A DNA stretch of 20,977 nucleotides. Source: a virus. This document shows positions 6,898 through 13,656 of the stretch, piece by piece. The stretch's first letter is position 1; the number at the start of each line of letters is the position of its first letter. The position numbers were made by a program, and so were the translations under genes. The stretch is from positions 1-20,977 of the IMG/VR virus record IMGVR_UViG_3300034198_002634. The stretch is one strand, 5' to 3'. The notes beneath the pieces were generated by a model that ran no database searches, was not told the DNA's origin, and saw only the letters and a program-made list of their open reading frames with translations.

Positions 6898-8628
6898 TTA
6901 CCATTCAACAATTACAACACCGCCACCGCCACCACCGCCACCACCATAAAGACCTGCGGCACCCGTACCGCCATTGGGGCTTCCGCCAGAACCGCCAGTT
7001 GAGACTGACGAATTTGAGCCGGGATTTCCACCACCAAAACTTGAGCCGCCAACACCGCCGCCGCCAGCGCCACCACCCGTAAAAGCTCCACCGCCACCAG
7101 CTAAACTACCATTAGTCGCGCCATTAAGATTGGTTGTGCTGTTTCTGGCAATTATGACTCCCGTGGTTGAAAACGTCCCCGATGAACCGATTGCACCACC
7201 AAACCCGGCGGATTGGCCGCCACCTCCACCAGTGGCAGTCACACTAGCCCCAAAACTGGATGCTGCGCCCGGCGACCCATCGTTACCATTAACGCCAGCA
7301 GGAGAAAATCCGGCTCCGCCAGCGCCGCCAGCACCAACAACCACAGAAATGCTTGCGCCGGGTGTCAAGCCTGTGATAAAAGCCTGACCAACACCGCCAG
7401 AACCACCAATACCGCCGAAGTTGGCAGAGGAGTCACTTCCGCCGCCGCCGCCAGCGCCACCAAAAACCGTAACTCGCACGCTAGTTACGTTACTCGGCAC
7501 AACAAAAGAACTATTGCTTGTAAAAACCTGCCTGCCGCTTGCATTGGATATTGCGGATTGCACAAACGCAGTTGTTGCAATTTTGGTGGTGTTGTCGCTA
7601 CTGGCTTGTGTGGTGCCTGTTGCCCCAGATGCAATTGTTGTTGTTACAGTTGCCGCATTAGTTGCATTCGTTGCGTTTGTCGCATTTGTTGCGCTGTTGG
7701 CAAAATTAACGGATTGGCTGCCGATGTTCAGGGACGTAATGAACGACCCACCAGAAGCTGGGTTTGTGGCGTTTGTGGCATTTACCGCGTTCGTTGCGTT
7801 GGTGGCAAAATTAACGGACTGACTTCCGATATTCAAAGACGTAATAAACGAGCCACCAGAAGCAGGATTGGTGGCGTTTGTCGCGTTTGTCGCTGTAACG
7901 GCACTGCCACTGATGCTGATGTTCCAAGTCCCAGAGGCCCCGGTGCCGGTTGGGGACGGCACATCAGTGCCAATCACAAGGCCCAGGTTGGTCCGCGCTC
8001 CAGAAGCCGTTGAGGCCCCAGTACCCCCGTCAGCAACCGCAAGGTCTGTGATGCCGGTAATCGACCCACCTGTGATGGCGACGGCATTTGCGTTCTGGGT
8101 CGCTATCGTGCCCAGGCCAAGGTTGGTCCGCGCTCCGGATGCCGTCGATGCGCCCGTGCCCCCATTCACTACGGCGACAATCCCAGTGACGTTGCCGCCC
8201 TTGACCTCATAGAAGTTTGTGCCGTTTGACCAGACCAAAACCCTGTCGCCATCAGCGATAGTAACCCCCGAGCCCGCAGCCGTAGTGTTGCCAATGACGG
8301 TGGAGTTGTAGATCGTGGCAGCGTATCCGCTGTTATTCCAGATGATGTACTGCTTGGAGTTTGGCGGGGCGTAGATGTTGAAAGCAGCCCCGGTCGTTGT
8401 GGTCAACCGCAGCATCGCGTAGACCGCTTGATTGAGGCTGGCGGTGCTTACTGGCCCGTTGTTGTACGTGAATGCCTGACTGGCCGATGTGACGCTGACC
8501 GTCTGATACCCGGCGATTGCTGCGTCAAAGACGTACGCAAAGTTGTCGTTGGTCGTGTTGCCCCACGTACCGGCTTGGTCGCCCGATGTGATCAACTCCA
8601 CGCGGAGATTGGGTGAGTAAGTGCTCAT
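6898..8628 (-). CDS. Large tail fibre / adhesin with Gly-rich tip
   Basis: The product has 576 residues. The N-terminal part (1-150; MSTYSPNLRVELITSGDQAG, then WGNTTNDNFAYVFDAAIAG) is the conserved virion-proximal section of many aquatic phage fibres. Two GGTGASTASGARTNLGL units (starting near 156 and 201) are a common phage fibre repeat. Residues 251-320 are two 35-residue Asn/Ala/Thr-rich repeats. Residues 336-360 carry the shaft motif DNTTKIATTAFV. From about 366 the protein becomes a glycine-rich domain beginning with VFTSNSSFVVPSNVTSVRV and ending GGGGGVVIVEW, like the Gly_rich_2 domains that may pack as polyglycine helices and can form receptor-binding tips. An AAGGA site precedes the ATG. 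It likely binds the host surface (inference from family and context). DNA after the N-terminal third is AT-richer. Confidence 0.88.
   Translation of the reverse strand: MSTYSPNLRVELITSGDQAGTWGNTTNDNFAYVFDAAIAGYQTVSVTSASQAFTYNNGPVSTASLNQAVYAMLRLTTTTGAAFNIYAPPNSKQYIIWNNSGYAATIYNSTVIGNTTAAGSGVTIADGDRVLVWSNGTNFYEVKGGNVTGIVAVVNGGTGASTASGARTNLGLGTIATQNANAVAITGGSITGITDLAVADGGTGASTASGARTNLGLVIGTDVPSPTGTGASGTWNISISGSAVTATNATNATNPASGGSFITSLNIGSQSVNFATNATNAVNATNATNPASGGSFITSLNIGSQSVNFANSATNATNATNATNAATVTTTIASGATGTTQASSDNTTKIATTAFVQSAISNASGRQVFTSNSSFVVPSNVTSVRVTVFGGAGGGGGSDSSANFGGIGGSGGVGQAFITGLTPGASISVVVGAGGAGGAGFSPAGVNGNDGSPGAASSFGASVTATGGGGGQSAGFGGAIGSSGTFSTTGVIIARNSTTNLNGATNGSLAGGGGAFTGGGAGGGGVGGSSFGGGNPGSNSSVSTGGSGGSPNGGTGAAGLYGGGGGGGGGVVIVEW
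7669..7878 (-). repeat. Two 105-bp direct repeats in the fibre gene
   Basis: Two consecutive 35-codon units encode NATNPASGGSFITSLNIGSQ followed by SVNFA and a NAT-rich tail. Copies are very similar at the DNA level (for example the shared GGCAAAATTAACGGA on the plus strand near 7699 and 7804) with scattered, mostly silent, differences. The unit preserves frame, so copy number could change without breaking the fibre. Confidence 0.85.
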
Positions 8629-8637
8629 GTGCGGTCC

Positions 8638-9261
8638 TTACGAATTGTTGATATTCTGCCAGTTCGGGCTTTGGCTGGCATCTATGCCTGCCCAGTTAAC
8701 ATTTTGCGAATTGATGATCTTAACCCAGCCCCCAACGCCAAAAGCTTCTGCAAGGGCGGCGTTCTCCGCAATGACTGCCTGAAATGCGGCAACGACAGTA
8801 GCAGCATCTGCGCTGCTCAAATTTTCCAGCGCCGTAAAGTTGAAACCCTGAGCCGCCGTGTTTGCATCATCGGCTGAAAAGTTTTCAATGACGGTCTCAA
8901 AGAACAATTGGATTATGGTTGCCGCATCTTGCGCCGTCACCCCCTCAGTAATGGATTGAGCAAACTGCGCGGCAATGCTTTGGGCATCGGCCAAAGTGCT
9001 ACCCTCGGAAATCGACTGCGCAAATTGCGCTGTAATCGCCTGGGCATCAGCCAAGCTAATGGCCTCCGTGACGCTGCCCAAGAACGCCCCCGCAAAAGAA
9101 GCTGCATCCCCCATCGTGACGGGTTCTGTTCGACTCATGTCGTAAGCCGAAACCTGCGTGTTTGAATCACCTACCTGAATGCCCTCTGTGATAGACAGGA
9201 AAATGCCTGTGCTTGCCAGCGATGCAAATGGCGTTTGGGCAAAACTTGAGGTGCCGAACAT
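8638..9261 (-). CDS. Tail protein built from 20-residue tandem repeats
   Basis: The product has 207 residues. After a short lead (MFGTSSFAQTPFASLASTG) residues 23-162 divide exactly into seven 20-residue units of the form S-I-T-E-G-x-x-x-x-D-A followed by an Ala/Gln/Phe helix such as AQFAQ; half of an eighth unit follows. The C-terminus (GWVKIINSQNVNW, then WQNINNS) has the Trp/Asn/Gln ending seen in other phage fibre-associated proteins. The E-x5-D-A pattern with fixed period suggests a repetitive fibrous shaft. I know similar E/D-periodic proteins from aquatic phages but not their function. The gene lies between fibre genes; AAGGTG at the end of the preceding gene is its likely ribosome binding site. 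Confidence 0.8.
   Translation of the reverse strand: MFGTSSFAQTPFASLASTGIFLSITEGIQVGDSNTQVSAYDMSRTEPVTMGDAASFAGAFLGSVTEAISLADAQAITAQFAQSISEGSTLADAQSIAAQFAQSITEGVTAQDAATIIQLFFETVIENFSADDANTAAQGFNFTALENLSSADAATVVAAFQAVIAENAALAEAFGVGGWVKIINSQNVNWAGIDASQSPNWQNINNS
8776..9195 (-). repeat. Seven 60-bp coding repeats (20-residue units)
   Basis: Units begin at residues 23, 43, 63, 83, 103, 123 and 143 of the encoded protein. Units three and four are closest (both end AQFAQ); the outer units have diverged. No length changes are seen between units. Confidence 0.8.
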
Positions 9262-9263
9262 GA

Positions 9264-9503
9264 TTACACCTTAGCAGGGTCTATTACTGCCGTCGAGGTT
9301 TCCCGGTCAATCCGGAAAATCCCGTCACAGGCGATGTTCCAATCCTGGCCCGTGGCATCCATCTCGCTGACTGAAGGCACGTTGATCTTGAAGTGTTTAA
9401 ACAGGTACTCGCGGCCATCCACGAAGACGCGCCAAACGTGCTCAGGCGTGCCCCTGCCGGGCTGCCCACGGCTCTTGTTGAAGCGGATGGAAACGTGGCT
9501 CAT
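9264..9503 (-). CDS. Small phage protein of unknown function
   Basis: This 79-residue protein reads MSHVSIRFNKSRGQPGRGTP, then HVWRVFVDGREYLFKHFKIN and a C-terminal DWNIACDGIFRIDRETSTAV. It appears to be a compact beta-rich protein without membrane segments. The start forms ATGA with the stop of the oxygenase gene and the stop is followed by the repeat-protein gene. Conserved placement between fibre-block genes suggests a structural or chaperone role, but I cannot assign one. Confidence 0.7.
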   Translation of the reverse strand: MSHVSIRFNKSRGQPGRGTPEHVWRVFVDGREYLFKHFKINVPSVSEMDATGQDWNIACDGIFRIDRETSTAVIDPAKV

Positions 9504-10135
9504 ACGATGATCGGGCCGCTCGGCTGCTCCACCGGGCGCACGGAGACATTGAAGTGGATGAACTTCATGGGGTCAGACGACGAGTTTCGCGTGAACGAGT
9601 GCGGCAGCCATGCGTTGGAGAACACCATCAGCCCAGGCTCTGGGGTGACATGCAGCATGTTGTTGGCATCCCGTACCTGGGTCTGCTCCTTGATCGGAAG
9701 GCTGGCCTGCACCTTGCCCGGCCTGGGGTCGTGCAACTCGATCACGGAGCCACCCTGCGGCGCGGTCAGGAAGTAAAAGCCAGAAATGACCACCCCATAC
9801 GGGTGAACATGCTGCTCCATGCCGGAATACTTGAAGTGCTCCTGAACCCAGAACTCGCTGACGTAGGCCATGAACTGATCCATCTGGTAGCCCTGGTTGT
9901 CCAGAATCGCCCAGGCAGACTCCGCGATGAACCGCTCCAGCGGCATGGTGCGCTCGTCACCAATCATGGAGTTCGACATCACGAACGGGTATGTCTCGTT
10001 CATGGGGCGGGCGGCCTTGGCCTTGGCCAAAGCCTCATCAGAGGCGCCCAGCGTGGCGTCAAGGAACTCCGGCTTCTTGATGGTGTAGACCATCGAAGCG
10101 AAGAGCGGGGACGGCTCCAGAATGGCTTTGCTCAT
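9500..10135 (-). CDS. 2-oxoglutarate/Fe(II)-dependent oxygenase-like protein
   Basis: I chose ATG at 10135 (211 residues, MSKAILEPSPLFASMVYTIK) because it forms ATGA with the upstream stop; the frame also has an ATG at 10156. The C-terminal half matches the double-stranded beta-helix of the prolyl-4-hydroxylase-like 2OG-FeII_Oxy_5 family: H109-V-H111 in MEQHVHPYG, then SGFYFLTAPQGGSVIELHDP, TPEPGLMVFSNAWLPHSF with H179, and MKFIHFNVS, where K191 or nearby may hold 2-oxoglutarate. Such enzymes couple oxidation of 2-oxoglutarate to hydroxylation of a protein or small molecule. Homologues are frequent in aquatic phages. Here it sits among tail fibre genes, so hydroxylation of a virion or host surface protein is possible (inference). 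The exact second iron ligand is not clear to me. Confidence 0.82.
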   Translation of the reverse strand: MSKAILEPSPLFASMVYTIKKPEFLDATLGASDEALAKAKAARPMNETYPFVMSNSMIGDERTMPLERFIAESAWAILDNQGYQMDQFMAYVSEFWVQEHFKYSGMEQHVHPYGVVISGFYFLTAPQGGSVIELHDPRPGKVQASLPIKEQTQVRDANNMLHVTPEPGLMVFSNAWLPHSFTRNSSSDPMKFIHFNVSVRPVEQPSGPIIV

Positions 10136-10482
10136 GCTTGCACGCAAGTGTTCCACGGGGCGGGCTTGATGACCGGGCGCGGGGGCGGATTGGCCTTCAA
10201 CTCAAGGGCGCGGGTCAGGCCAAGCTCGTAGTGCCGCTTGTCCTCCGGACGCATTGACGCCTTGACCCACTCGATCACCTGATCTTGAGTCAGGTTCTCA
10301 AAGGGGATGAAAGTCCCATCCTCGCTGGGCTTGAGTTGCGCCGCGCCGCCGATGGAGTGGGTGTGCGTGCCGTCCGTGGCAGTGATGGTGTACCGAACCT
10401 GCACAACAGTGTCGGCGCGGCCAGCGTGGGTGATGGTGGCCACGCCATCAGCGGGGACTGACCAAGTGAAAGTTGGGGTCAT
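10132..10482 (-). CDS. DUF7936-like small phage protein
   Basis: The product has 116 residues. It opens MTPTFTWSVPADGVATITHA, continues with strands VVQVRYTITATDG, then FIPFENLTQDQVIEWVKASM followed by a helical charged stretch and a Pro-rich tail. The FTWS start and the LTQDQVIxWV motif are typical of a small phage family (DUF7936 in my recollection) common in aquatic and proteobacterial phages and lacking a known role. A strong AAGGAG precedes the ATG. The stop overlaps the oxygenase start (ATGA), so both are translated from the same stretch of message and could cooperate. Confidence 0.78.
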   Translation of the reverse strand: MTPTFTWSVPADGVATITHAGRADTVVQVRYTITATDGTHTHSIGGAAQLKPSEDGTFIPFENLTQDQVIEWVKASMRPEDKRHYELGLTRALELKANPPPRPVIKPAPWNTCVQA

Positions 10483-10500
10483 GATGATCTCCTTGTTGAA

Positions 10501-12042
10501 TTACCCGTAAGTGATTTCACGAGTGCATGGACAATAGTAAAGCGCAAAACAAGTTGTGGCGTTACGAATTGGCCCGATATGAGTTTGGCATAAACTGACG
10601 GAAGAAGTACCGAGTCCGATAGCGACCGAATTTGAAACAGAGGATGAATAGACTCCAATAGCTACTGAACAGCTACCTTGGCAGAACGAGCCAGCACTAT
10701 AACCAATCGCAACTGCGTAATTGCCTTGACAATATTGGCCCGCTTGAGCGCCAACTGCGACCGCGTACTCGCCTTGACAACCGTAGCCAGAAGCAAGCCC
10801 AACTGCAACCGATTGTCTACCCTGACTGGAATACCCAGCATTCTGACCGATTGCAACAGACCTGCCTTCACCAAAAGATAAAGTAAACCCCTGGCAGATA
10901 GCCCCTGCATTAAATCCGATTGCAACTGATGAATTTACTTGGTTTGTGGCACCCGCTCCAGTGCCAATCGCAACGCCTCCGGCCCCTTGATTGCATAGTC
11001 CAGCATTGAAACCAAGCGCGGTACGGGAATTACAAATGCAAGTCGTTCCAAACACCCTGCCCGGAACTGTCGGGGTGGCGCAGCCAATAGAAGTATCACT
11101 AGTTACTTCACGAGTACAAGCGTTGTAATACAACGTCTGAAGTCCACTGCTGGGAGTGGAACGGATTGGGCCAATGAAAGTTCTATCATTGTTAGAACCG
11201 AAAGTATTCGTACCAATTGCGATTGTATTTATTGACGTAATGCAGCACGCGCCGACACTTGCACTTTTACCTATTGCAATTGAGCCACACGAATTAGCGC
11301 CAGCATCATGACCAATTGAAACCGCATTAGTATAAGCATATGCAGAAAACCCAACAGCTACCGCTGAATTTGCTGCACCTGCTGTATAGCCAACTGCAAC
11401 GCCTGCATTTCCAGCGCCAGCGTTATAGCCCAACGCTGCTTTTCCATTTGGACAACAAACTGTTGTTTCCCCATAAACAATACCCGGAGAACCAGGTGTG
11501 GCTGGGCATACGCTAGCAGCGGAAATAGTGATTGACCCCGCGCCGTTGGTAATCGTCACCCCGCAGCCAGCAGTCAGCGTGGCTTTGACAAGCGTATTGC
11601 CCGTGGTGTTGCCGATCAGTATCTGCCCGTTGGTATAGGTTGTTTGCCCAGTGCCGCCATACGCGACCCCAATGGTTGACCCCTGCCATGTGCCGCTTGA
11701 CACCGTGCCCAAGGCCGACACATTGCCGCTGCCATCCAGATTGACTGAGCGGCCAGACGGGTACGTCACAAAAACGCTCACCGCACCAGAGAACGTGACA
11801 GCAAGGTTGGAGTTGCTGGAGGCGTAGACCGTGGTGCGGGTCAGCGTTGGACCCGTGGTCGAGTACGTGCCAAGACCCACCTCCCAATTGCCGGAGGCGT
11901 CGGTGGATGAATAGTACGTGGTGTTACCGTTTCCAATTACGGCAAACGACTGAAAGCCTGCCACAGCCCCCGTGAGCGTGAAGCTCACAGTGGTATTCGC
12001 CGTGCCCGTCTGCTGGACACGATTTGCAAGGACCAGAGGCAT
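10501..12042 (-). CDS. Tail fibre with duplicated Cys-rich VAIG beta-roll modules
   Basis: The product has 513 residues. The N-terminal 1-110 (MPLVLANRVQQTGTANTTVS, then GNWEVGLGTYSTTGPTLTRT) is a common virion-attachment section. Residues 124-175 contain YGGTGQTTYTNGQILIGNTT, a widespread phage fibre motif. Then come two modules (about 187-314 and 328-512), each with ALG(Y/F)NAG, a run of VA(I/V)G repeats like the head repeats of YadA-type adhesins, an IGPIR segment and a closing LYYxxCTRE(V/I)T. The VAIG units near 395-474 are mostly 16 residues long. All 21 Cys residues lie after residue 159, three in register at 422, 438 and 454. This should be a trimeric or beta-roll fibre binding the host (inference). 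DNA composition shifts to AT-richer where the modules begin. Confidence 0.87.
   Translation of the reverse strand: MPLVLANRVQQTGTANTTVSFTLTGAVAGFQSFAVIGNGNTTYYSSTDASGNWEVGLGTYSTTGPTLTRTTVYASSNSNLAVTFSGAVSVFVTYPSGRSVNLDGSGNVSALGTVSSGTWQGSTIGVAYGGTGQTTYTNGQILIGNTTGNTLVKATLTAGCGVTITNGAGSITISAASVCPATPGSPGIVYGETTVCCPNGKAALGYNAGAGNAGVAVGYTAGAANSAVAVGFSAYAYTNAVSIGHDAGANSCGSIAIGKSASVGACCITSINTIAIGTNTFGSNNDRTFIGPIRSTPSSGLQTLYYNACTREVTSDTSIGCATPTVPGRVFGTTCICNSRTALGFNAGLCNQGAGGVAIGTGAGATNQVNSSVAIGFNAGAICQGFTLSFGEGRSVAIGQNAGYSSQGRQSVAVGLASGYGCQGEYAVAVGAQAGQYCQGNYAVAIGYSAGSFCQGSCSVAIGVYSSSVSNSVAIGLGTSSVSLCQTHIGPIRNATTCFALYYCPCTREITYG
10507..11061 (-). repeat. VAIG beta-roll module, copy B
   Basis: Encodes residues 328-512. 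It carries the GRVFG start, the ALGFNAG unit, at least seven VA(I/V)G turns, HIGPIR and LYYCPCTREIT. The 16-residue turns start at residues 395, 411, 427, 443 and 459. It parallels copy A but has more turns. Confidence 0.8.
11101..11484 (-). repeat. VAIG beta-roll module, copy A
   Basis: Encodes residues 187-314: GIVYG, ALGYNAG, several VAVG/SIG/IAIG turns, FIGPIR and LYYNACTREVT. The same order of landmarks as copy B argues for an internal duplication of the whole module. Confidence 0.78.
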
Positions 12043-12054
12043 TTTTACCCCCTA

Positions 12055-12660
12055 TCAGGAAGTTGCGGTGGTGCTGTACGTGACGCTTACAGTGTCGCCT
12101 GCGGTCGTGACTTTGGCAGTGGCAAAAGCTCCCGCGCTGTACAACGTGCCTGCCGTGCTGCTTTGAGTGCTGACAGCGCCTGTGCCCGTCACCAAGAAGC
12201 AACCGCCGACCGTGCCGCCACCACCAGTGATGGTGTACGTGATTGCCGACGCGGCTTTCGTGGTCACGTTCGCTGGAGACAAGCCAGTTGAAGTGGCCGA
12301 ACCGAAGACTGCGGTGCCGCGCACAGCCGAGCCGCCAACCGTGTAGTTGGTGAACTCCGTCCAACCAGCGTGAGATGCCATTGTGTCTGCGGCCAAGAAA
12401 GTGGGCGAGGCACCGGAAATCAAACCCAGGAACGGGCCAACCGTGGTGTAGGTGGTCCCGGACAACAGGGTGTCCAGCATCAATTGCTTGCCAACTGCAT
12501 TGACCAGATTGGGAAACTCCTCTTCCCACTTGATGTTGCCATCCGCGTCACGGCAGACCACATGGTAGTGGCCCTCAATCCCGACAGACTCTTTGCCTGC
12601 TGCGCTGGTTTGCATGACCACTTCTGCGTGGTCGCCAAAGTTTGAAAATTCGTTTGCCAT
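12055..12660 (-). CDS. Small beta-rich virion protein
   Basis: The 201-residue product has an N-terminal region HYHVVCRDADGNIKWEEEFP followed by NLVNAVGKQLMLDTLLSG, a pattern I know from phage minor structural proteins. A GPFLGLISGASPTFLAADTM block and a Ser/Thr/Gly/Ala-rich beta C-terminus follow. It probably belongs to the virion surface or tail tip, but no precise role is visible. A strong AAGGAG lies before its ATG and it is followed after 12 bases by the Cys-rich fibre gene. Confidence 0.78.
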   Translation of the reverse strand: MANEFSNFGDHAEVVMQTSAAGKESVGIEGHYHVVCRDADGNIKWEEEFPNLVNAVGKQLMLDTLLSGTTYTTVGPFLGLISGASPTFLAADTMASHAGWTEFTNYTVGGSAVRGTAVFGSATSTGLSPANVTTKAASAITYTITGGGGTVGGCFLVTGTGAVSTQSSTAGTLYSAGAFATAKVTTAGDTVSVTYSTTATS

Positions 12661-12669
12661 GATGGCTCC

Positions 12670-13092
12670 TTAAACAAGTCTGATGAGGGCAGATGTGCTG
12701 GTGTTGGCGGGCATCTGGACGGTGAAAGTGGTGGTTGAAATCTTGTCAGACCCAAAGTCCAACACGCACACAGCGCCGTTTGCACCCGGCGTGTAGATCA
12801 ACGCCCCACGAGCGGTGATAGAACCCGTCCATGCTGGGGACGAAAAATTGATGTACGTGGTGCTTCCGCTGGAAGTTTCTTGGCTTGCAACGGTGGCCGT
12901 CACCACCAAACCACCGGCAACGTAATCTCCGCCCGAAGCTTCACCTGTCGTGGTGTAAGCAGTGGTTGTTTGATCCAGCGTTGCCGCGTTGGTGTACAGC
13001 GCCAGATAGAACGTATCCGAGGCAAAGTTGATCGTGCCGTTGGCCAGACCAGACCGCAACGTGTTGCAGGAATAGTTGCCAGTGAAAGCCAC
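12670..13092 (-). CDS. Small beta-rich virion protein, GTG start
   Basis: This 140-residue protein has the family-like blocks FYLALYTNAATLDQTTTAYT, GDYVAGGLVVT, INFSSPAWTGSITARGALIY, VLDFGSDKIS and a C-terminal ALIRLV, seen in short structural proteins of many aquatic phages. It is paired with the next virion gene. The start is GTG at 13092, directly after the TGA of the HNH endonuclease gene. The ribosome binding site GAGG lies inside the last codons of the endonuclease gene, which suggests the nuclease gene arrived without destroying initiation. Confidence 0.82.
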   Translation of the reverse strand: MAFTGNYSCNTLRSGLANGTINFASDTFYLALYTNAATLDQTTTAYTTTGEASGGDYVAGGLVVTATVASQETSSGSTTYINFSSPAWTGSITARGALIYTPGANGAVCVLDFGSDKISTTTFTVQMPANTSTSALIRLV

Positions 13093-13656
13093 TCAGATCA
13101 CCTCGAAATTGTTGGATTTGGCGCGGTTCATTTTGGCAGGGATCACTTGCAGATTTAGGGGCACATGTAACCCCGACACAAGTTTACCTTGTAGGGGCAG
13201 CACATGATCCACCTGAAACGAAATGCCAAACAACTTAGTTCTCAGCTCGGCCAGCTCATAGGCTTGTTCCATCAACCAATGGTCGTCTTCTGTAAGCCAC
13301 GCGGGGGTGCGCATCAACTCAGCAGCGTGCCGTTTGGCTTTTATTTTGGCGTAAATATGCAAGTGTGTTTTTTGGTACGCCCGCTTCTTTGCGTTCACAA
13401 CATCAACATTTTTCGCATGATATTTTCTGGTGGCGACCTTGATTTTTTCAGCAAAACGGCTGTACTGCGTCTTGTTGTGCTGCTGCACTTTGGCGGGGTT
13501 TTGTATCCGCCATGCCTTCAACCGCTCTGCTCGACACACAAGGCACTCCCCGTTAGTAGCGCGACGAGGAGCAACATGCCCGTGCTGGCACGCCTTCCCA
13601 GTGAAGTACTGGGCGTCTCCTTTTGCAATCGCTGCTTTACGGGCTGCCTCCATCAT
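13093..13656 (-). CDS. HNH homing endonuclease-like protein
   Basis: The product has 187 residues. An N-terminal Cys/His cluster (C23, H25, H27, C38, C41 in CQHGHVAPRRATNGECLVC) looks like a small zinc-binding element. A long basic helical region follows (about 45-115; many Lys, Arg, Tyr), then an HNH-type core FQVDHVLPLQGKLVSGLHV with D150-H151, H164, N168 in LNLQVIP, and MNRAKSNNF. Such enzymes nick or cut DNA with a divalent metal and often spread between phage genomes. It lies between two virion genes with no functional tie to it, starts in an ATGATG overlap with the adaptor gene stop and ends flush with the next gene, and its DNA is AT-richer than the neighbours. These points fit a free-standing mobile endonuclease (inference). 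Confidence 0.85.
   Translation of the reverse strand: MMEAARKAAIAKGDAQYFTGKACQHGHVAPRRATNGECLVCRAERLKAWRIQNPAKVQQHNKTQYSRFAEKIKVATRKYHAKNVDVVNAKKRAYQKTHLHIYAKIKAKRHAAELMRTPAWLTEDDHWLMEQAYELAELRTKLFGISFQVDHVLPLQGKLVSGLHVPLNLQVIPAKMNRAKSNNFEVI
13101..13104 (-). promoter_or_regulatory. Ribosome binding site inside the HNH gene end
   Basis: GAGG eight bases before GTG 13092; it overlaps the final Glu-Val codons of the upstream endonuclease gene. Confidence 0.55.

Noticed and set aside
7669-7878. CRISPR-like or other non-coding repeat array
   Set aside because: The repeats are in frame, contiguous and coding, with no spacers.
7213-8013. 266-codon plus-strand open frame opposite the Gly-rich fibre
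   Set aside because: The translation is biased by antisense of repeats and gives no recognisable domain.
10136-10156. Seven-residue longer start of the oxygenase
   Set aside because: The shorter start makes an ATGA junction like its neighbours.
6898-12042. Diversity-generating retroelement acting on fibre tips
   Set aside because: No reverse transcriptase, accessory protein or template/variable repeat pair with adenine-directed differences was seen in the window.
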